A stretch of DNA of 33,192 nucleotides from a virus: IMG/VR virus record IMGVR_UViG_3300025704_001231, positions 1 through 33,192 of that record. One strand, given 5' to 3'. The notes under the pieces were generated by a model that was not told the origin of the DNA, searched no databases, and worked only from the letters and a program-made list of their open reading frames with translations. The position numbers were made by a program, and so were the translations under genes. This document shows positions 32,428 to 33,192 of the stretch, one piece after another. Numbering within the stretch: position 1 is the first letter of the stretch; each line of letters begins with the position of its first letter.

Positions 32428-33070
32428 TTTTCACCATTAATCTAAGTCTATCTAAAAAAGATAATTCTTGCTTTAAATTATGATCTATCTTTTTTATTAT
32501 TTGTTTAGCTGTTTCGTTATGACATTCTAAACCAGGATGAGAATTATCCAGTGCTAAAGGAAACTGTCTTTTTAAATTGCCTATATATACTGGTAAATGA
32601 TTAATTATTTTATCTAACTTAAAAATAGAACTCTGCTTAGTAGTTGTTAGATTATACACTGTTAATCCTTTGTTATTTAATAAAAAATTAGCATTACTGA
32701 CAAACAACTTTGACATCATTAAGGCATCATAATGAGAATAATAGTTCTCATAATAAAACCGGCTGCTGTCCTTCCAAATACCTATATCTATGTCGGAAAA
32801 TTTATTCAGCGTACAGCTTCTATCAGGAGTAGTCCACATTATAAAAATAATATCATCTTTTTTAAATTTAAAGTTAACAATATTATGCCATATCTTTTTA
32901 TTACTACTTCCAGGCGAGGATTTATTAATACATTTAGCATTTAACTTTTTGGCTACTATCGAAGGCCATGCATAGTTGCTAGGAGACATGCCAGGGCCTG
33001 TTGGCGGAGTAACACAATCTGGTAATCCATGTCCGTAGGTATAAGAACATCCAAATGCAATTACTCTCAT
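32417..33070 (-). CDS. SGNH-type hydrolase, copy 3
   Basis: 217 residues and a paralogue of the gene at 27735. It has IAFGCSYTYGHGLPDC (4-19) with Ser9, SSPGSSNKKI (51-60) as block II, and LDNSHPGLECH (174-184) with Asp175 and His178. No signal peptide or membrane span is apparent. It is coupled by ATGA to the truncated gene at the window edge and by an 11-base overlap to the methyltransferase-like gene. Possible deacylase or acyltransferase for the local pathway. Confidence 0.75.
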   Translation of the reverse strand: MRVIAFGCSYTYGHGLPDCVTPPTGPGMSPSNYAWPSIVAKKLNAKCINKSSPGSSNKKIWHNIVNFKFKKDDIIFIMWTTPDRSCTLNKFSDIDIGIWKDSSRFYYENYYSHYDALMMSKLFVSNANFLLNNKGLTVYNLTTTKQSSIFKLDKIINHLPVYIGNLKRQFPLALDNSHPGLECHNETAKQIIKKIDHNLKQELSFLDRLRLMVKNEG

Positions 33071-33192
33071 AGTTTTCTCTTTGGTATTTTGCTATCAGCA
33101 CTACTAACACAACTTGGAGTAATGCACTTACGTGGTGTCTTAAAGAGCTCAAATCCGCCGTCTAACGTGCCTAAGGGTTCATCATGGCAACT
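33067..33192 (-). CDS. 3' end of a truncated gene, possibly radical SAM/SPASM
   Basis: An open frame enters from the right edge of the window and stops at 33067, giving 41 C-terminal residues. The stop overlaps the SGNH start as ATGA, which supports a real gene. The tail contains FKTPRKCITPSCVSS, reminiscent of the C-terminal cluster region of the radical SAM/SPASM proteins here. Two cysteines in 41 residues is too little for a firm call. Confidence 0.45.
   Translation of the reverse strand, partial: SCHDEPLGTLDGGFELFKTPRKCITPSCVSSADSKIPKRKL

Overview
The window looks like part of a T4-like (myovirus-type) phage genome, most likely marine. It is AT-rich (about one third G+C by eye), almost fully coding, and its genes overlap by 1 to 14 bases. 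It carries phage-style genes: a T4 RNase H/FEN-type exonuclease, a tail-fibre-type protein, and a run of small proteins resembling those of marine T4-like phages. Copies of the T4 late-promoter octamer TATAAATA, or the marine T4-like variant NATAAATA, precede several genes. I see no tRNA, rRNA, integrase, transposase, CRISPR array or photosynthesis gene. The host cannot be read from the sequence; a SAR11-like or other marine proteobacterium is only a guess.

Bases 51-7786 are one co-directional (+) block of core-like phage genes. They comprise the FEN/RNase H-type nuclease, eight small proteins of unknown function, a MoxR-type AAA+ ATPase followed by a metallopeptidase-like/VWA-domain protein, and a fibre-like structural protein. 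The ATPase and its VWA partner each have a strong consensus sigma-70 promoter, and a hairpin terminator lies between them.

From 7906 to the right edge the layout changes to an accessory region of back-to-back modules that switch strand. (i) 7906-10007 (+): B12-type radical SAM protein and sulfotransferase. (ii) A divergent module at 9991-14300: desaturase and acetyltransferase-like protein leftward; second desaturase, 2OG-Fe(II) oxygenase-like, kinase-like and oxygenase-like proteins rightward. (iii) A divergent module at 14248-21306: SGNH hydrolase and two oxygenase-like proteins leftward; oxygenase-like, glycosyltransferase/methyltransferase-like and three radical SAM proteins rightward. 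(iv) A divergent module at 21295-31830: eight genes leftward, six of them radical SAM, with a PP-loop ATPase and an SGNH hydrolase; one radical SAM and two tandem oxygenase-like genes rightward. (v) A leftward module at 31819-33192: methyltransferase-like, SGNH hydrolase, and a gene cut by the window edge. Converging modules overlap at their 3' ends by 12 to 53 bases.

In total there are 11 complete radical SAM genes (possibly a 12th, truncated), 7 HxD...H oxygenase-like genes, 3 SGNH hydrolases and 2 membrane desaturases. The most striking internal structure is an inverted, diverged duplication of a three-gene radical SAM cassette (twitch, SPASM-A, SPASM-B) at 18122-21306 (+) and 23656-27045 (-). 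Enzyme types (radical SAM, 2OG oxygenase, sulfotransferase, acyl desaturase, SGNH esterase, methyltransferase, kinase-like) together suggest a phage-encoded tailoring pathway. It may act on a glycan, lipid, peptide or virion component. The substrate cannot be determined from sequence alone.
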